A DNA stretch of 64,000 nt from Psychromonas sp. MME1. Its GTDB lineage: Bacteria > Pseudomonadota > Gammaproteobacteria > Enterobacterales > Psychromonadaceae. Below, one piece after another: positions 40,263 through 50,294 of this stretch. Numbering within the stretch: the first letter of the stretch is position 1; the number at the start of each line of letters is the position of its first letter. Location of the stretch: the NCBI RefSeq assembly GCF_041080865.1, contig NZ_CP160906.1:558001-622000 (forward strand). The letters are read 5' to 3'. The position numbers were made by a program, and so were the translations under genes. The notes beneath the pieces were generated by a model. It was not told the origin of the DNA. It searched no databases and saw only the letters and a list, made by a program, of their open reading frames with translations.

Positions 40263-41477
40263 ATGAAATTACCGATTTACCTTGATTACGCAGCAACTAA
40301 CCCCGTTGATCCACGTGTTGCTGAAAAAATGATGCAATTTTTAACGATGGATGGTGAGTTTGGTAATCCAGCCTCTCGTTCTCATCGTTTTGGCTGGCAA
40401 GCCGAAGAGGCTGTAGATATTGCTCGTGAACAAATTGCTGACCTTATTAATGCAGATCCCCGAGAAATTGTTTTTACATCGGGGGCTACCGAGTCCGATA
40501 ATCTTGCGATTAAAGGTGCTGCGCATTTTTACGGTAAAAAAGGCAAGCATATTATCACTTCAAAAACTGAGCATAAGGCGGTTTTAGATTCATGTCGTCA
40601 ATTAGAGCGTGAAGGTTACGAAGTCACTTATCTTGATCCACAGGCTGATGGCATAGTAACACCTCAACAACTGCAAGCAGCATTACGAGAAGATACCGTG
40701 TTAGTGAGTTTGATGCATGTTAATAATGAGATTGGCGTGATTCAAGATATTGCCGCATTTGCTGAATTATGCCGTGCCAATAAAACAATATTACACGTTG
40801 ATGCAGCGCAAAGTGCCGGTAAAGTAGAGATTGATGTGCAAACAATGAAAGTTGACTTGATCTCTTTTTCTGCTCATAAGATATATGGTCCAAAAGGGAT
40901 TGGCGCATTATATGTGTGCCGTAAACCGCGTGTTCGTTTAGAAGCGCAAATACACGGTGGTGGTCACGAACGAGGTATGCGTAGCGGGACACTGGCAACC
41001 CATCAAATTGTTGCAATGGGAGAAGCTTTCCGTATTGCTAAAGAGGAAATGGCGACCGAAAATGAGCGTATTCTGGCATTACGTAATCGCTTATTAGACG
41101 GTGTAAGTGATATGGAAGAGGTTTATGTCAACGGCTCAATGGAACATCGAGTCGCGGGTAATATCAATATTAGCTTTAACTATGTTGAAGGTGAGTCATT
41201 GGTTATGGCGCTGAAAGATTTGGCTGTCTCTTCGGGAAGTGCTTGTACTTCAGCGAGCCTTGAACCTTCCTATGTATTAAGAGCAATTGGTCGTGATGAT
41301 GAATTAGCGCATAGTTCAATTCGTTTTAGTATTGGGCGCTTTACTACTGCCGAAGAAATTGATTACGCTATTAAAATCATTCGTGAAAATATCGGTCGTC
41401 TACGTGATATGTCACCACTTTGGGATATGTACAAAGAAGGCATTGATATCAATAGTATTGAATGGTCTCACCACTAA
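40263..41477 (+). CDS. iscS: cysteine desulfurase IscS
   Basis: PLP enzyme that takes sulfur from cysteine for iron-sulfur clusters, thiamine and tRNA thiolation. The start at 40263 ([18 protein letters not shown], preceded by GGAGAG) gives 404 residues, exactly the E. coli length; the longer frame from 40242 is unlikely. The PLP lysine is Lys206 in [12 protein letters not shown], and the persulfide cysteine is Cys328 in [13 protein letters not shown]. Confidence 0.97.
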   Translation: MKLPIYLDYAATNPVDPRVAEKMMQFLTMDGEFGNPASRSHRFGWQAEEAVDIAREQIADLINADPREIVFTSGATESDNLAIKGAAHFYGKKGKHIITSKTEHKAVLDSCRQLEREGYEVTYLDPQADGIVTPQQLQAALREDTVLVSLMHVNNEIGVIQDIAAFAELCRANKTILHVDAAQSAGKVEIDVQTMKVDLISFSAHKIYGPKGIGALYVCRKPRVRLEAQIHGGGHERGMRSGTLATHQIVAMGEAFRIAKEEMATENERILALRNRLLDGVSDMEEVYVNGSMEHRVAGNINISFNYVEGESLVMALKDLAVSSGSACTSASLEPSYVLRAIGRDDELAHSSIRFSIGRFTTAEEIDYAIKIIRENIGRLRDMSPLWDMYKEGIDINSIEWSHH

Positions 41478-41516
41478 TTCAGGCGCATTAAAATTAATTA
41501 GAAAAGGATAAATATC

Positions 41517-41903
41517 ATGGCTTATAGTGAAAAAGTAATCGACCATTATGAAAACCCACGTAACGTTGGCTCATTTGATAAAAATGATGCAAGTGTAGCA
41601 ACGGGCATGGTTGGTGCGCCAGCCTGTGGCGATGTAATGAAGCTACAACTAAAAATAGATGATAATGGCATTATTTCTGATGCGAAATTCAAAACTTATG
41701 GGTGCGGTAGTGCGATTGCTTCAAGTTCATTGGTAACTGAGTGGGTTAAAGGTAAAACGCTTGAACAAGCGAGTGAAATTACCAATACTGAAATCTCTGC
41801 TGAATTAGCTTTGCCCCCAGTGAAAATACATTGTTCTATTTTGGCAGAGGATGCAATTAAAGCTGCAATTGCAGATTATAAAAGTAAGCATCCAAATAAG
41901 TAG
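41517..41903 (+). CDS. iscU: Fe-S cluster assembly scaffold IscU
   Basis: Scaffold on which [2Fe-2S] clusters are built from IscS sulfur. The 128 residues have the three ligand cysteines Cys37 (GAPACGDVM), Cys63 (YGCGSAIASSS) and Cys106 (VKIHCSILAEDA), and the HscA-binding LPPVK motif at 99-103. AAAAGGA precedes the ATG. Confidence 0.97.
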   Translation: MAYSEKVIDHYENPRNVGSFDKNDASVATGMVGAPACGDVMKLQLKIDDNGIISDAKFKTYGCGSAIASSSLVTEWVKGKTLEQASEITNTEISAELALPPVKIHCSILAEDAIKAAIADYKSKHPNK

Positions 41904-41992
41904 TTCATATTCTTAACTTGTATCAAATAATCGACAAGTTAGGTATTATTAATGTTTTTTAAGAAATTATTAGTGTGTAATTGGAGTGGATT

Positions 41993-42316
41993 TTGGCAAT
42001 CACAATGACTGAACCTGCAGCTAAACATGTGGCTGCTTTTCTCGCAAATCGCGGTAAAGGAATTGGCTTACGTCTAGGCGTTAAAACATCTGGTTGTTCG
42101 GGCATGGCTTATGTCCTTGAATTTGTAGATGCACTCAATGATGACGATGTTGTCTTTATCGATAAAGGTGTGAAAGTTGTTGTTGATAAAAAGAGCTTGG
42201 TATATCTTGATGGCACACAATTGGACTTTGTTAAAGAAGGGCTTAATGAAGGCTTTGAATTTAATAACCCCAATACTAATGGCGAGTGTGGTTGTGGTGA
42301 AAGCTTTAGCGTTTAA
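41993..42316 (+). CDS. iscA: iron-sulfur cluster assembly protein IscA
   Basis: A-type carrier of 107 residues, the E. coli length. The start chosen is TTG at 41993 ([12 protein letters not shown]), with GGAG at 41983-41986; another TTG further upstream at 41981 would add four residues, and an ATG at 42005 would lose the first strand. The three cysteines are in TSGCSGMAY and GECGCGESF. The rest is nearly the family consensus ([30 protein letters not shown]). A hairpin terminator separates it from hscB. Confidence 0.95.
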   Translation: MAITMTEPAAKHVAAFLANRGKGIGLRLGVKTSGCSGMAYVLEFVDALNDDDVVFIDKGVKVVVDKKSLVYLDGTQLDFVKEGLNEGFEFNNPNTNGECGCGESFSV

Positions 42317-42334
42317 CCTATAACCGATAATAAT

Positions 42335-42378
42335 AACGCCTTTTATCTTATAAATTGCTAAGATAGAGGCGTTTTTTT
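42335..42378 (+). terminator. intra-operon terminator/attenuator between iscA and hscB
   Basis: A two-part stem, AACGCCT / AGGCGTT and TATCTTA / TAAGATA, separated by a small internal loop, with an eight-base loop and six to seven Ts. It lies 18 bases after the iscA stop and 27 before hscB. Partial termination would make less hscBA-fdx than iscRSUA. Confidence 0.75.
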
Positions 42379-42404
42379 AAATCAACCTTCGCTAGGATAT
42401 TGTT

Positions 42405-42914
42405 TTGAATTATTTTGAGTTATTTTCTCTTCCCGTCGCATTTCAAATTGATCAAGCCCGCTTATCTGAAATTTATCGAGAACTACAAAAACAGGCGCAT
42501 CCAGATAAATTTGCGATGCATGATGATGCCCAACGTTTGCGCGCGATGCAACAAAGTACCGAAATTAACGATGCTTACCAAACGTTAAAAAACAGCTGTT
42601 TACGTGCACAATATATGCTCTCCCTTGTTGGGGTAGATATGGCGATGGAACAAAAAACATTGCAGGATACTACTTTTTTGATGCAACAGATGGAGTGGCG
42701 AGAGCGCATTGCTGACTTTACCGATCAAGACGAAGATGAGATAGACCTTTTTGCTATCCAGATTAAGCGTCAAGTTGCTAGCCTTGAGTCTTTGATTGCA
42801 GAGCAACTGCAAAATAAAAATTTTCAAGCAGCTGCAGATAGTGTTAGAAAACTTAAATTTATGTCCAAACTACAAACAGAACTTGAATTAGTTGAAGAAA
42901 AGCTTTTCGACTGA
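42405..42914 (+). CDS. hscB: Fe-S assembly co-chaperone HscB
   Basis: J-domain co-chaperone (169 residues) that delivers IscU to HscA. The start is TTG at 42405 (MNYFELFSLP), with AGGA at 42394-42397. The J domain has the HPD triad at residues 32-34 (QAHPDKFA), followed by the C-terminal three-helix bundle that binds IscU. hscA follows after 28 bases. Confidence 0.95.
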   Translation: MNYFELFSLPVAFQIDQARLSEIYRELQKQAHPDKFAMHDDAQRLRAMQQSTEINDAYQTLKNSCLRAQYMLSLVGVDMAMEQKTLQDTTFLMQQMEWRERIADFTDQDEDEIDLFAIQIKRQVASLESLIAEQLQNKNFQAAADSVRKLKFMSKLQTELELVEEKLFD

Positions 42915-42942
42915 AAATAAGCGTAAAACAGGATAACAAACG

Positions 42943-44796
42943 ATGGCATTACTTCAAATTGCAGAGCCTGGTTTATCGGCGGCTCCCCATCAGCATAAAC
43001 TTGCTGTCGGTATTGATTTAGGCACAACAAACTCCTTAGTGGCCAGCGTACGAAGTGGCGTAGCGGCAACACTTGTTGACCATCAGCAACAGGATATGCT
43101 TCCTTCTGTGATCCATTATGGCGATGAGCAAATTACCGTCGGACGGACAGCGCAGGATTATCTTCTTAGCGATCCCGTTAATACCTTAGTGTCGGTAAAA
43201 AGATTTATCGGTAAGTCATTAACGGATATCGATACAACACACGTTCCCTATCACTTTAGTGAACATGAAAGTGGTTTGTTACAAATAGATACCCGTCAAG
43301 GCCCGATTAATGCGATACAAGCTTCTAGTGAAATTTTAAAAGCATTAAGCGCACGTGCTAATGAAGCCCTGCAAGGAGAGTTAGACGGTGTGGTGATCAC
43401 TGTCCCTGCCTATTTCGATGATGCTCAGCGCCAAGGTACAAAAGATGCGGCGCGTTTGGCTGGATTACATGTTTTACGTCTATTGAATGAACCCACCGCA
43501 GCAGCGATTGCTTATGGTTTGGACTCTGCGCAAGAGGGGGTGATTGCAGTTTATGATTTAGGTGGCGGTACCTTTGATATCTCCATTTTACGCCTGCATA
43601 AAGGCGTTTTTGAAGTGCTAGCAACGGGCGGTGATTCAGCCCTAGGCGGCGATGATTTTGACCTTACCATCGTCGATTGGATCCGTACGCAAGCCAATAT
43701 TTGTGGAACGGTCACCCCTCAATTACAGCAGGAATTATTACAGGTGGCACGCTCAGCCAAACAGGCTCTTAGCGCGCAGTCACAGGTGACTATCGAATTG
43801 CAGGATAAACAGATATCGCTGACCTTAACGCGCAGTGAATTTGAAACGCTCATTAATCAGCTGGTTAAAAAAACCATTCGAGCCTGTAAACGGGCGGTAA
43901 AAGATGCCTCAATATCATTGACCGATATCGTTGAAGTGGTCATGGTAGGTGGGTCAACTCGAATACCAATGGTTCGCGAACAAGTGAGTCACTACTTTGG
44001 GCGAGAGGTTTTAACATCCATAGATCCCGATAAAGTGGTTGCCATTGGTGCGGCTATTCAAGCGGATATCTTGGTTGGTAATAAACCTGATTCAGAAATG
44101 TTATTACTAGATGTATTACCGCTATCTCTCGGTTTAGAGACGATGGGCGGATTAGTTGAAAAAGTTATTCCGCGCAATACCACGATTCCCGTGGCGCGAG
44201 CACAGGAATTTACTACCTTTAAAGATGGTCAAACGGCGATGCTTATCCATGTCTTGCAGGGTGAACGTGAAATGGTTGATGATTGTCGTTCATTAGCGCG
44301 CTTTGTTTTAACCGATATACCACCAATGGCGGCTGGTGCCGCTCATATTCGTGTGACATTCCAAGTCGATGCAGATGGTTTACTAAGTGTCAGTGCGATG
44401 GAGAAATCCTCTGGAGTGCAAGCTCATATTGAGGTGAAACCTTCCTATGGTTTGAGTGATAACCAAGTGATGCAAATGTTGTCAGACTCAATGAGTCATG
44501 CGCAACAAGATATCCAGTTACGTATGTTGATTGAGCAGCAGGTCGAAGTTAAACGTGTTGTAGAAAATTTACAGGCGGCATTATTTAAAGATGGTAAACA
44601 GTTGTTATCAGAGCATGAGTATCAAGCAATTGTTGAAAATATTGCACAACTTGAAATAATTGCCCAGGGGAGTGATGTTGAGGCGATCAAACAAGCATTA
44701 ACTGATATCGATAAATTAACGGATCACTATGCATCATTACGCATGGATGCCTCTATTAAACAAGCATTAACAGGTAAGTCTGTTAAGCAAATATAA
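42943..44796 (+). CDS. hscA: Fe-S assembly chaperone HscA
   Basis: Hsp70-class ATPase specialised for IscU, 617 residues. The nucleotide-binding domain has [13 protein letters not shown] near residue 24, [31 protein letters not shown] and [12 protein letters not shown]; the substrate-binding domain begins near [17 protein letters not shown]. The N-terminal extension before the ATPase core is typical of HscA. It is in the operon with hscB and fdx. Confidence 0.97.
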   Translation: MALLQIAEPGLSAAPHQHKLAVGIDLGTTNSLVASVRSGVAATLVDHQQQDMLPSVIHYGDEQITVGRTAQDYLLSDPVNTLVSVKRFIGKSLTDIDTTHVPYHFSEHESGLLQIDTRQGPINAIQASSEILKALSARANEALQGELDGVVITVPAYFDDAQRQGTKDAARLAGLHVLRLLNEPTAAAIAYGLDSAQEGVIAVYDLGGGTFDISILRLHKGVFEVLATGGDSALGGDDFDLTIVDWIRTQANICGTVTPQLQQELLQVARSAKQALSAQSQVTIELQDKQISLTLTRSEFETLINQLVKKTIRACKRAVKDASISLTDIVEVVMVGGSTRIPMVREQVSHYFGREVLTSIDPDKVVAIGAAIQADILVGNKPDSEMLLLDVLPLSLGLETMGGLVEKVIPRNTTIPVARAQEFTTFKDGQTAMLIHVLQGEREMVDDCRSLARFVLTDIPPMAAGAAHIRVTFQVDADGLLSVSAMEKSSGVQAHIEVKPSYGLSDNQVMQMLSDSMSHAQQDIQLRMLIEQQVEVKRVVENLQAALFKDGKQLLSEHEYQAIVENIAQLEIIAQGSDVEAIKQALTDIDKLTDHYASLRMDASIKQALTGKSVKQI

Positions 44797-44826
44797 ATTT
44801 CTTTACTAGAATAAGGTGCTATTAAG

Positions 44827-45165
44827 ATGGCCAAAGTAATATTTTTACCCCACCAAGAATTGTGCCCCGATGGTTTAGTGGTTGAGGCGCAGGAGGGGGA
44901 GACAATTTTAGATGTCGCATTAAAAAATCATATTGATATTGAGCATGCCTGTGAAAAATCCTGTGCCTGTACCACCTGTCATGTGATTGTTCGAGAAGGT
45001 TTTGATTCCCTTGATGAAAGCGATGAGCTAGAAGATGATATGCTAGATAAAGCATGGGGGTTGGAGCCTGAATCGCGCTTAGGTTGCCAAGCTTGTGTTC
45101 GCGATGAAGATTTAGTGGTTGAAATCCCTAAATACACCGTCAATATTGTTTCGGAAAATCATTAA
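44827..45165 (+). CDS. fdx: ISC system [2Fe-2S] ferredoxin
   Basis: Adrenodoxin-type ferredoxin of 112 residues that gives electrons for cluster assembly. The cluster ligands are in EHACEKSCACTTCHV and the later CQACVRDEDL. Acidic residues (DSLDESDELEDDML) form the partner-binding face. It begins 30 bases after hscA and is followed by iscX. Confidence 0.96.
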   Translation: MAKVIFLPHQELCPDGLVVEAQEGETILDVALKNHIDIEHACEKSCACTTCHVIVREGFDSLDESDELEDDMLDKAWGLEPESRLGCQACVRDEDLVVEIPKYTVNIVSENH

Positions 45166-45191
45166 GTAACGATTATAAATCGGAGGTGAAT

Positions 45192-45389
45192 ATGCCATTA
45201 AAGTGGATCGACTCGACTGAGTTAGCATTAGCATTACTGGAGAAATATCCAGATCAGGATCCAAGCAAGATTCGCTTTACCGATTTACGAGAATGGATCT
45301 TAACTTTAGATGATTTTTCAGATGATCCCAAACATTGTAATGAACGGATATTAGAAGCCGTGCAGCAATGTTGGATAGATGAGTTTTAG
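45192..45389 (+). CDS. iscX: Fe-S assembly protein IscX
   Basis: Small acidic protein (65 residues from the ATG at 45192; a GTG at 45186 would add two) that binds IscS and iron and modulates cluster formation. The family markers KWIDSTELALAL, DPSKIRFTDLREWI, DDFSDDP, NERILEAV and WIDEF are all seen. GGAGG at 45182-45186 is well spaced for the ATG. It is the last gene of the isc operon. Confidence 0.95.
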   Translation: MPLKWIDSTELALALLEKYPDQDPSKIRFTDLREWILTLDDFSDDPKHCNERILEAVQQCWIDEF

Positions 45390-45403
45390 TTATTATTTTA
45401 TAC

Positions 45404-45431
45404 AAAACGTAAGCTTTGGCTTACGTTTTTG
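45404..45431 (+). terminator. Rho-independent terminator after iscX
   Basis: Perfect 11-bp stem AAAACGTAAGC / GCTTACGTTTT with a four-base loop and Ts, closing the isc operon 14 bases after iscX. Confidence 0.85.
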
Positions 45432-45449
45432 CTTACTAGGAAATAGAAA

Positions 45450-46745
45450 ATGATGAGCAATGAATTACAAGTCTCTTTAAGCTTTGGTAAGGCGCCTGCT
45501 GCATGGGGCAAAGATGCGTTACTTAGTTTTAGCGAAGGCTCTGCGAAGATCCATTTAGATGATAATAAAGTGCTATTTACACAGGTACAAACAGCGGCTC
45601 GCACGTTAAATACAATGGCGATAGAAGCGATAAAATTAATTGGCACTGGCTGGGATAATGAACTCCGATGGGCTTTTTCTCAGGGATTTTATACGGCTAA
45701 AAAGGGGGCTCCAGTCGATTTCGGTGATATCAGTGAAAGTGATTTAGAGCAGCTTACTCAGCGTAAAAATATCATCGAATGGGTCAGAGAAACCGTCAAT
45801 TTAGGTCCGCAAGCACTCTACCCTGAATTGTTGTGTGAAAAAGCGGTAGCACTGATTGAAAGTGTCTTACCCGCAGAGCAGACTATCACATACAATATTA
45901 TCGCAGGAGAGGCATTATTAGAGGCTAATTACCAAGGAATCTATCAAGTAGGTAAGGGCAGCTCACGTGCCCCTTGTTTGCTTGAACTTGATTATAATCC
46001 AACGGCAGAGCAAGATGCCGTTGTTGATTATGCGTTGGTGGGTAAAGGGATCACCTTTGACTCTGGTGGTTATAGCTTGAAACCAAGTGATTCAATGGCC
46101 TATATGAAAAGTGATATGGGGGGAGCGGCAACGCTGACCGCTGCGCTTGCATTAGCAATCGCGAATGGTTTGCAAAAAAGAGTTAAATTATATCTTTGTT
46201 GTGCAGAAAATATGATCAGCAATAACGCATTAAAATTAGGGGATGTGATCACCTATAAAAATGGCATAACCGTTGAAGTATTAAACAGCGATGCTGAGGG
46301 ACGTTTAGTGTTAGCCGATGGTCTGATTGCTGCGCAAGAGAGTAATGCGAAACGAATCATCGATGCTGCGACACTGACGGGGGCGGCTAAAATGGCAGTA
46401 GGTCGCGATTATAATTGTATTTTATCAATGGATGAAGGCCTAATCTCATCTGCTGTTAGATGTGCTAAAAGTGAAAATGAAAAGGTATGGCGTTTACCTT
46501 TAGAAGATTTCCACCTTAAACAAATTAGCTCCTCATTTGCCGATATTGCCAATATTCACAGCGGTGAAGGTATGGCGGGCGCATCGACAGCCGCCGCATT
46601 TTTAGCCAAATTCATTGACCAACCCGAGACAAATTGGATCCATTTCGACCTGTCAGGTAGTTATCAAGTCAGTGGTAATGGGTTGTGGGCTGTGGGCGGT
46701 AAAGGTCATGGCGTTCGTACAATAAGTAACATGCTTTTTTCTTGA
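45450..46745 (+). CDS. pepB: aminopeptidase PepB (M17)
   Basis: Leucyl-aminopeptidase-family enzyme of 431 residues (427 in E. coli PepB). The metal-binding and catalytic segments are VGKGITFDSGGYSLKPS, YMKSDMGGAATL and NSDAEGRLVLADGL. The PepB-type N-terminal domain, shorter than in PepA, supports the assignment, and pepB follows isc in E. coli too. Two ATGs (45450, 45453) are equally possible. Confidence 0.95.
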   Translation: MMSNELQVSLSFGKAPAAWGKDALLSFSEGSAKIHLDDNKVLFTQVQTAARTLNTMAIEAIKLIGTGWDNELRWAFSQGFYTAKKGAPVDFGDISESDLEQLTQRKNIIEWVRETVNLGPQALYPELLCEKAVALIESVLPAEQTITYNIIAGEALLEANYQGIYQVGKGSSRAPCLLELDYNPTAEQDAVVDYALVGKGITFDSGGYSLKPSDSMAYMKSDMGGAATLTAALALAIANGLQKRVKLYLCCAENMISNNALKLGDVITYKNGITVEVLNSDAEGRLVLADGLIAAQESNAKRIIDAATLTGAAKMAVGRDYNCILSMDEGLISSAVRCAKSENEKVWRLPLEDFHLKQISSSFADIANIHSGEGMAGASTAAAFLAKFIDQPETNWIHFDLSGSYQVSGNGLWAVGGKGHGVRTISNMLFS

Positions 46746-46781
46746 TTTTCATTTACAAAACCAGTTGTTAATTACTATTTT

Positions 46782-46808
46782 AAAGGTAGCCTGATGGTTA
46801 CCTTTTTT
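46782..46808 (+). terminator. Rho-independent terminator after pepB
   Basis: Ten-pair stem AAAGGTAGCC / GGTTACCTTT with one G-U pair and a TGAT loop, followed by further Ts. Confidence 0.8.
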
Positions 46809-47075
46809 ATTTTTACGCCTTTCGTTTACTGGCTGAGTCGTCATGATTGAGCGTTGAAAATTTAATCTAAGACTTTTCCAATCCACTATATCGCAAAATT
46901 ATTAGCGAACAATTTGATTCTAGTGCCATTAATAGATAATGTGATGATTCAATTAGATATATATAGCACGTTAATACAAAGTGAAATCCCCCTTTTGTTT
47001 ACTTAATTTAGGTCAGAAATATTGTATTTAAGGGGCTGTATAATGGCATTTTAATATTTTAAATAAGGAATAATA
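46809..47075. other. intergenic region before the P-loop kinase gene
   Basis: Together with the terminator this is a gene-free stretch of 330 bases. It is AT-rich, with no open frame of note and no repeat recognised. A promoter for the kinase gene is expected near 46990-47060 but no clear consensus pair was chosen; AATAAGGAATAATA forms the ribosome site. Confidence 0.3.
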
Positions 47076-47663
47076 ATGAAACGCTTAATTCTTGTCACCT
47101 CCCCACCAGCAAGTGGCAAAACCTATATTTCCAAGCAATTAGCCAAAGCGCTTAAACATGTTGTCTATTTAGATAAAGATACACTTATTGTGCTATCTCA
47201 CCAGATTTTTAAAGCCGCTAATGCAGAAGTGAACCGTAGTTCAGATTTTTTTGAAGAGCATATTCGTAATTACGAATATGATGCGATTTTAGCGCTGGCG
47301 ATGGAAGCCTTGGAATATGAGGATATCGTACTCATTAATGCCCCTTTTACCCGTGAAATAAGAGATACCGCTTTTATTGATGCGTTGAAAGATAAGTTAT
47401 TAGAAAAAAATGCCCGCCTAACCGTTGTTTGGGTAGCAACTGATATTGATGTTGTGAAACAGCGTATGATTGAACGAAATTCGCCGCGAGATACCTGGAA
47501 ACTTGATAATTGGGATGAGTATATTAAAGGAGTTAATTTCGCGATTCCAAGCAGTATCGATGAAGCTCATATTCATGATGATTTATTGCTATTCCATAAC
47601 TCTAATGAGGAGCAATACCAGCGCTCTATGCAGGATATTTTAGCCGTATTAGAGGCCAAGTAA
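47076..47663 (+). CDS. P-loop kinase/AAA-type ATPase of unknown substrate
   Basis: A 195-residue soluble protein. A Walker A motif SPPASGKT lies at residues 9-16, followed by DKDTLI at 37-42 (the position of the Asp-containing strand in zeta-toxin and nucleoside-kinase-like P-loop proteins), a hydrophobic strand IVLINAPF (88-95), and RMIERNSPRDTWK with the arginines expected in a lid. The fold resembles AAA_33/zeta-type kinases. No antitoxin gene lies next to it. The substrate is not known. Confidence 0.65.
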   Translation: MKRLILVTSPPASGKTYISKQLAKALKHVVYLDKDTLIVLSHQIFKAANAEVNRSSDFFEEHIRNYEYDAILALAMEALEYEDIVLINAPFTREIRDTAFIDALKDKLLEKNARLTVVWVATDIDVVKQRMIERNSPRDTWKLDNWDEYIKGVNFAIPSSIDEAHIHDDLLLFHNSNEEQYQRSMQDILAVLEAK

Positions 47664-47680
47664 CTTTAGTGTTCATTACT

Positions 47681-47708
47681 CCTTAGTAATCAACTGCGAT
47701 TGCTAAGG
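47681..47708 (+). terminator. possible terminator hairpin after the kinase gene
   Basis: Stem CCTTAGTAATC / GATTGCTAAGG, eleven pairs with one T-G wobble, and a six-base loop. The following tract (TGTGTTATTTG) is poor in Ts, so termination is uncertain. Confidence 0.4.
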
Positions 47709-47911
47709 TGTGTTATTTGTCTATATTGTTGATAAGTTTATGTTTTTATTTCATATTCACCTAGCATAAATTCATGTTTCACTGCTACGGTATTGAACAG
47801 AAAATATATCTACTGTTTTTGATGACGGATTTGCACAGTTTTTCTCTTTTTTAACACATGTTATTTTACGCACTATCCTCCTATAGTTGCAGCACAAACT
47901 AAGGAGTTTCA

Positions 47912-49293
47912 ATGACCATTACGAAAAATCAAAATGAAAACAATAAATCACATATAAACAGTGGATTATATAGGGTTATTAAGCTTGCTTTTCCTGTTGC
48001 GCTGCAAAGTGCTTTAGTTGCAATATTAGCCATAGCTGATGTGTTAATGGTTAGTGATTTCGGCCATGGTGCGACAGCGGCTGTTGGTATCGCATCAAAG
48101 TGGCAATTTGTTGCCATTATTATTATGGCTGGCATGGCATCGGCACATGGTGTTTTAGTCGCACAGTATTGGGGGAAAGGTGATGTCTCTGCGGCAAAAA
48201 CTATTACCATATTAGTTATTAATTGTGGTACTAAATTACTGATTCCCATTACGCTAATGATCACATTACTTTCTGGTTACATTATGTTGTTGCAAACAAC
48301 AGATAGTAACGTTATTGCATTAGGTTCAACTTACCTTTATTACAGCTTTCCTGTGTTGCTATTAACGCATTTAGTGATTGTTTCTGAATCAGCTTTACGC
48401 TCTTCAGGCGATACCGTTACGCCTTTATATCTAGGTATGATAACTATTATTGTTAATATTGCCTTAAACTTTTGGCTTATTAAAGGCGGATTAGGTGTAC
48501 CCGCAATGGGGGTTGCTGGTGCTGCTTTAGCAACGACGATCTCACGTCTATTGCAAGTTATGCTTATGGTTGGATTATTGTACTGGCGTAAACATTGGTT
48601 ATTCACAGTTATGCCATTAAAGGACTCTACATTTTTATGGAAATCGTATAAAAAACTTGCAGTTCCCTCTACTGCAAGTGCTTTAGTTTGGGCAATTGGT
48701 ACGCTTGTTTATCAGATGGTTTTTGGCCATATGGGAACCACAGAACTGACGGTTTTCAGTATGATTGGCCCCTTTGAGTCTTTGTGTTATTCACTGTTTT
48801 TTGGTCTTTCAGTTGCTTGTTCTGTCTTATTGGGACAGTCATTGGGGAGAGATGATTTTGCCCAAGCATTAGATATGTCAAAATACTTTATCAAAATAGT
48901 ATTGGTATTTGGCGGTATAATTGGGTTATTGCTCCTACTTGGCCAACACACCATTTTATCATGGTTAAACTTAGCCAGTGATGAACTTTACCCTCTTGCA
49001 TCACCTGCATTAATGATATTTTGCTGTGCGATATGGTTACGTATGCTCAATATGATTATTATTAATGGGATGTTAAGAGCTGGAGGCGATAACCTGTTTT
49101 GTTTACGTATGGATTTTATCTCAACTTGGGTCGTTGGGGTTCCAGTACGGCATTTGCCGCTTTTGTTCTGCATTTAGATTTTAAATACGTCTATATGATG
49201 ATGCTAAGTGAGGAGGTTGTAAAATTTATCCTCTGTTTTTCTCGTTACTTAAAACGTCATTGGATTAATAACTTGACAATGACGAGCGCATAA
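47912..49293 (+). pseudogene. MATE family multidrug/Na+ efflux transporter, frameshifted
   Basis: Inner-membrane antiporter of about 460 residues with twelve expected membrane helices. Frame one (47912-49177) covers the two repeats with KLAFPVALQSALVAILAIADVLMV, NFWLIKGGLGVPAMGVAGAALATT and GMLRAGGDNLF, then degenerates after VVGVPV. A second frame resumes AFAAFVLHLDFKYVYMMMLSEEVVKF and ends at 49293. One missing base near 49149 (GTACGG where GTAGCGG is expected) links them. A MATE helix of the form GxPxA(A)F is restored. This is a probable sequencing error or a late truncation; substrate unknown. Confidence 0.85.
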
Positions 49294-49296
49294 ATA

Positions 49297-49328
49297 AAAA
49301 GGATTATTCCATAGGGAATAATCCTTTT
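49297..49328. terminator. bidirectional terminator between the MATE gene and the ABC operon
   Basis: Perfect 14-bp stem AAAAGGATTATTCC / GGAATAATCCTTTT with a four-base loop (ATAG). It lies between convergent genes and has A/T tracts on both sides. Confidence 0.85.
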
Positions 49329-49349
49329 AGCTATAAAAGATATGAGAAA

Positions 49350-50270
49350 CTAACCTTTATAAATCTTTGGGTTAAAGGCATCTCTTAGCCAATCTCCCAA
49401 TAAGTTAATGACCAAAACTAATGTCACTAACACGATCCCTGGGAAAACGGTAATCCACCAAGCGCCAGAGAATATGTATTTGAAGCCGATGCTTATTAAA
49501 GCGCCCAGTGAAGGCTGATCAACGGGTAAACCTAAGCCTAAAAAGGAGAGGGCGGCTTCCGACATAATCGCATTAGCGACCTGAACCGTTGAGATAACTA
49601 AAATAGGTGATAGACAGTTTGGTAGGATATGTCTAAACATAATACGCAGTGATTTTAAGCCCATTACTTGTGCAGCTTCAACATATTCCTTCTGTTTTTC
49701 TGCGAGTACGGTTGCGCGTATTGTCCGTGCGTATTGTGGCCATTCAGCAATGCCGATGATGACAATCAATAGGATCACCGCATATTGACTAAAAAATTCA
49801 CTACCAAAGGTCGCTTTGAAGATAGCCGACACAATAATGGCGACCATCATGGTAGAAAAGGATAACTGAATATCGGCAAAGCGCATTAAAAAGCCATCAA
49901 TACGGCCTCCAAAATAGCCTGCCGACAAGCCAATAACAATACCCAGTATTAATTGCACGGCAACGGCTAAAAAACCAATCGTTAGCGATAAACGAGAGCC
50001 ATAAAGAATCGTTGATAAAACATCTCGGCCTTGGTCATCGGTACCTAGTATGAAGCGTGTATCGCCATCCTCTAACCAAGATGGGGGGAGCTCTGAATCC
50101 ATTAAATCTATCGCATTTAAGTCATAGGGATTCGTTGGTGCAATCAATGGAGCGAACAGTGCAGCTAAGAAGAACGCTAAAAATAGTGCAAAGCTCAGCA
50201 TGGCGACTTTATCTCTTAAAAAGTAGTAAATGAGATCCGAGTCTTTAAAGCTTCCAGCGAGAAGGAACAT
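49350..50270 (-). CDS. peptide ABC transporter permease (DppC/OppC-like)
   Basis: Inner-membrane permease of 306 residues with an OppC-type N-terminal region (LLAPxIAPTNPYDL-like, here FAPLIAPTNPYDLNAIDLMDSELPPSW), LGTDDQGRDV and five further helices; the EAA loop is EYVEAAQVMGLKSLRIMFRHILPN. The ATG at 50270 gives an odd start (MFLLAGSFKDSD). A start at 50292, just after the dppB-like stop, gives a basic N-terminus (MNNITSSHVPSRWK) that would join FKDSDLIYYF after a one-base shift near 50247, so the 5' end may carry an indel. Confidence 0.9.
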   Translation of the reverse strand: MFLLAGSFKDSDLIYYFLRDKVAMLSFALFLAFFLAALFAPLIAPTNPYDLNAIDLMDSELPPSWLEDGDTRFILGTDDQGRDVLSTILYGSRLSLTIGFLAVAVQLILGIVIGLSAGYFGGRIDGFLMRFADIQLSFSTMMVAIIVSAIFKATFGSEFFSQYAVILLIVIIGIAEWPQYARTIRATVLAEKQKEYVEAAQVMGLKSLRIMFRHILPNCLSPILVISTVQVANAIMSEAALSFLGLGLPVDQPSLGALISIGFKYIFSGAWWITVFPGIVLVTLVLVINLLGDWLRDAFNPKIYKG

Positions 50271-50294
50271 GTGAAGAGGTGATGTTATTCATAA

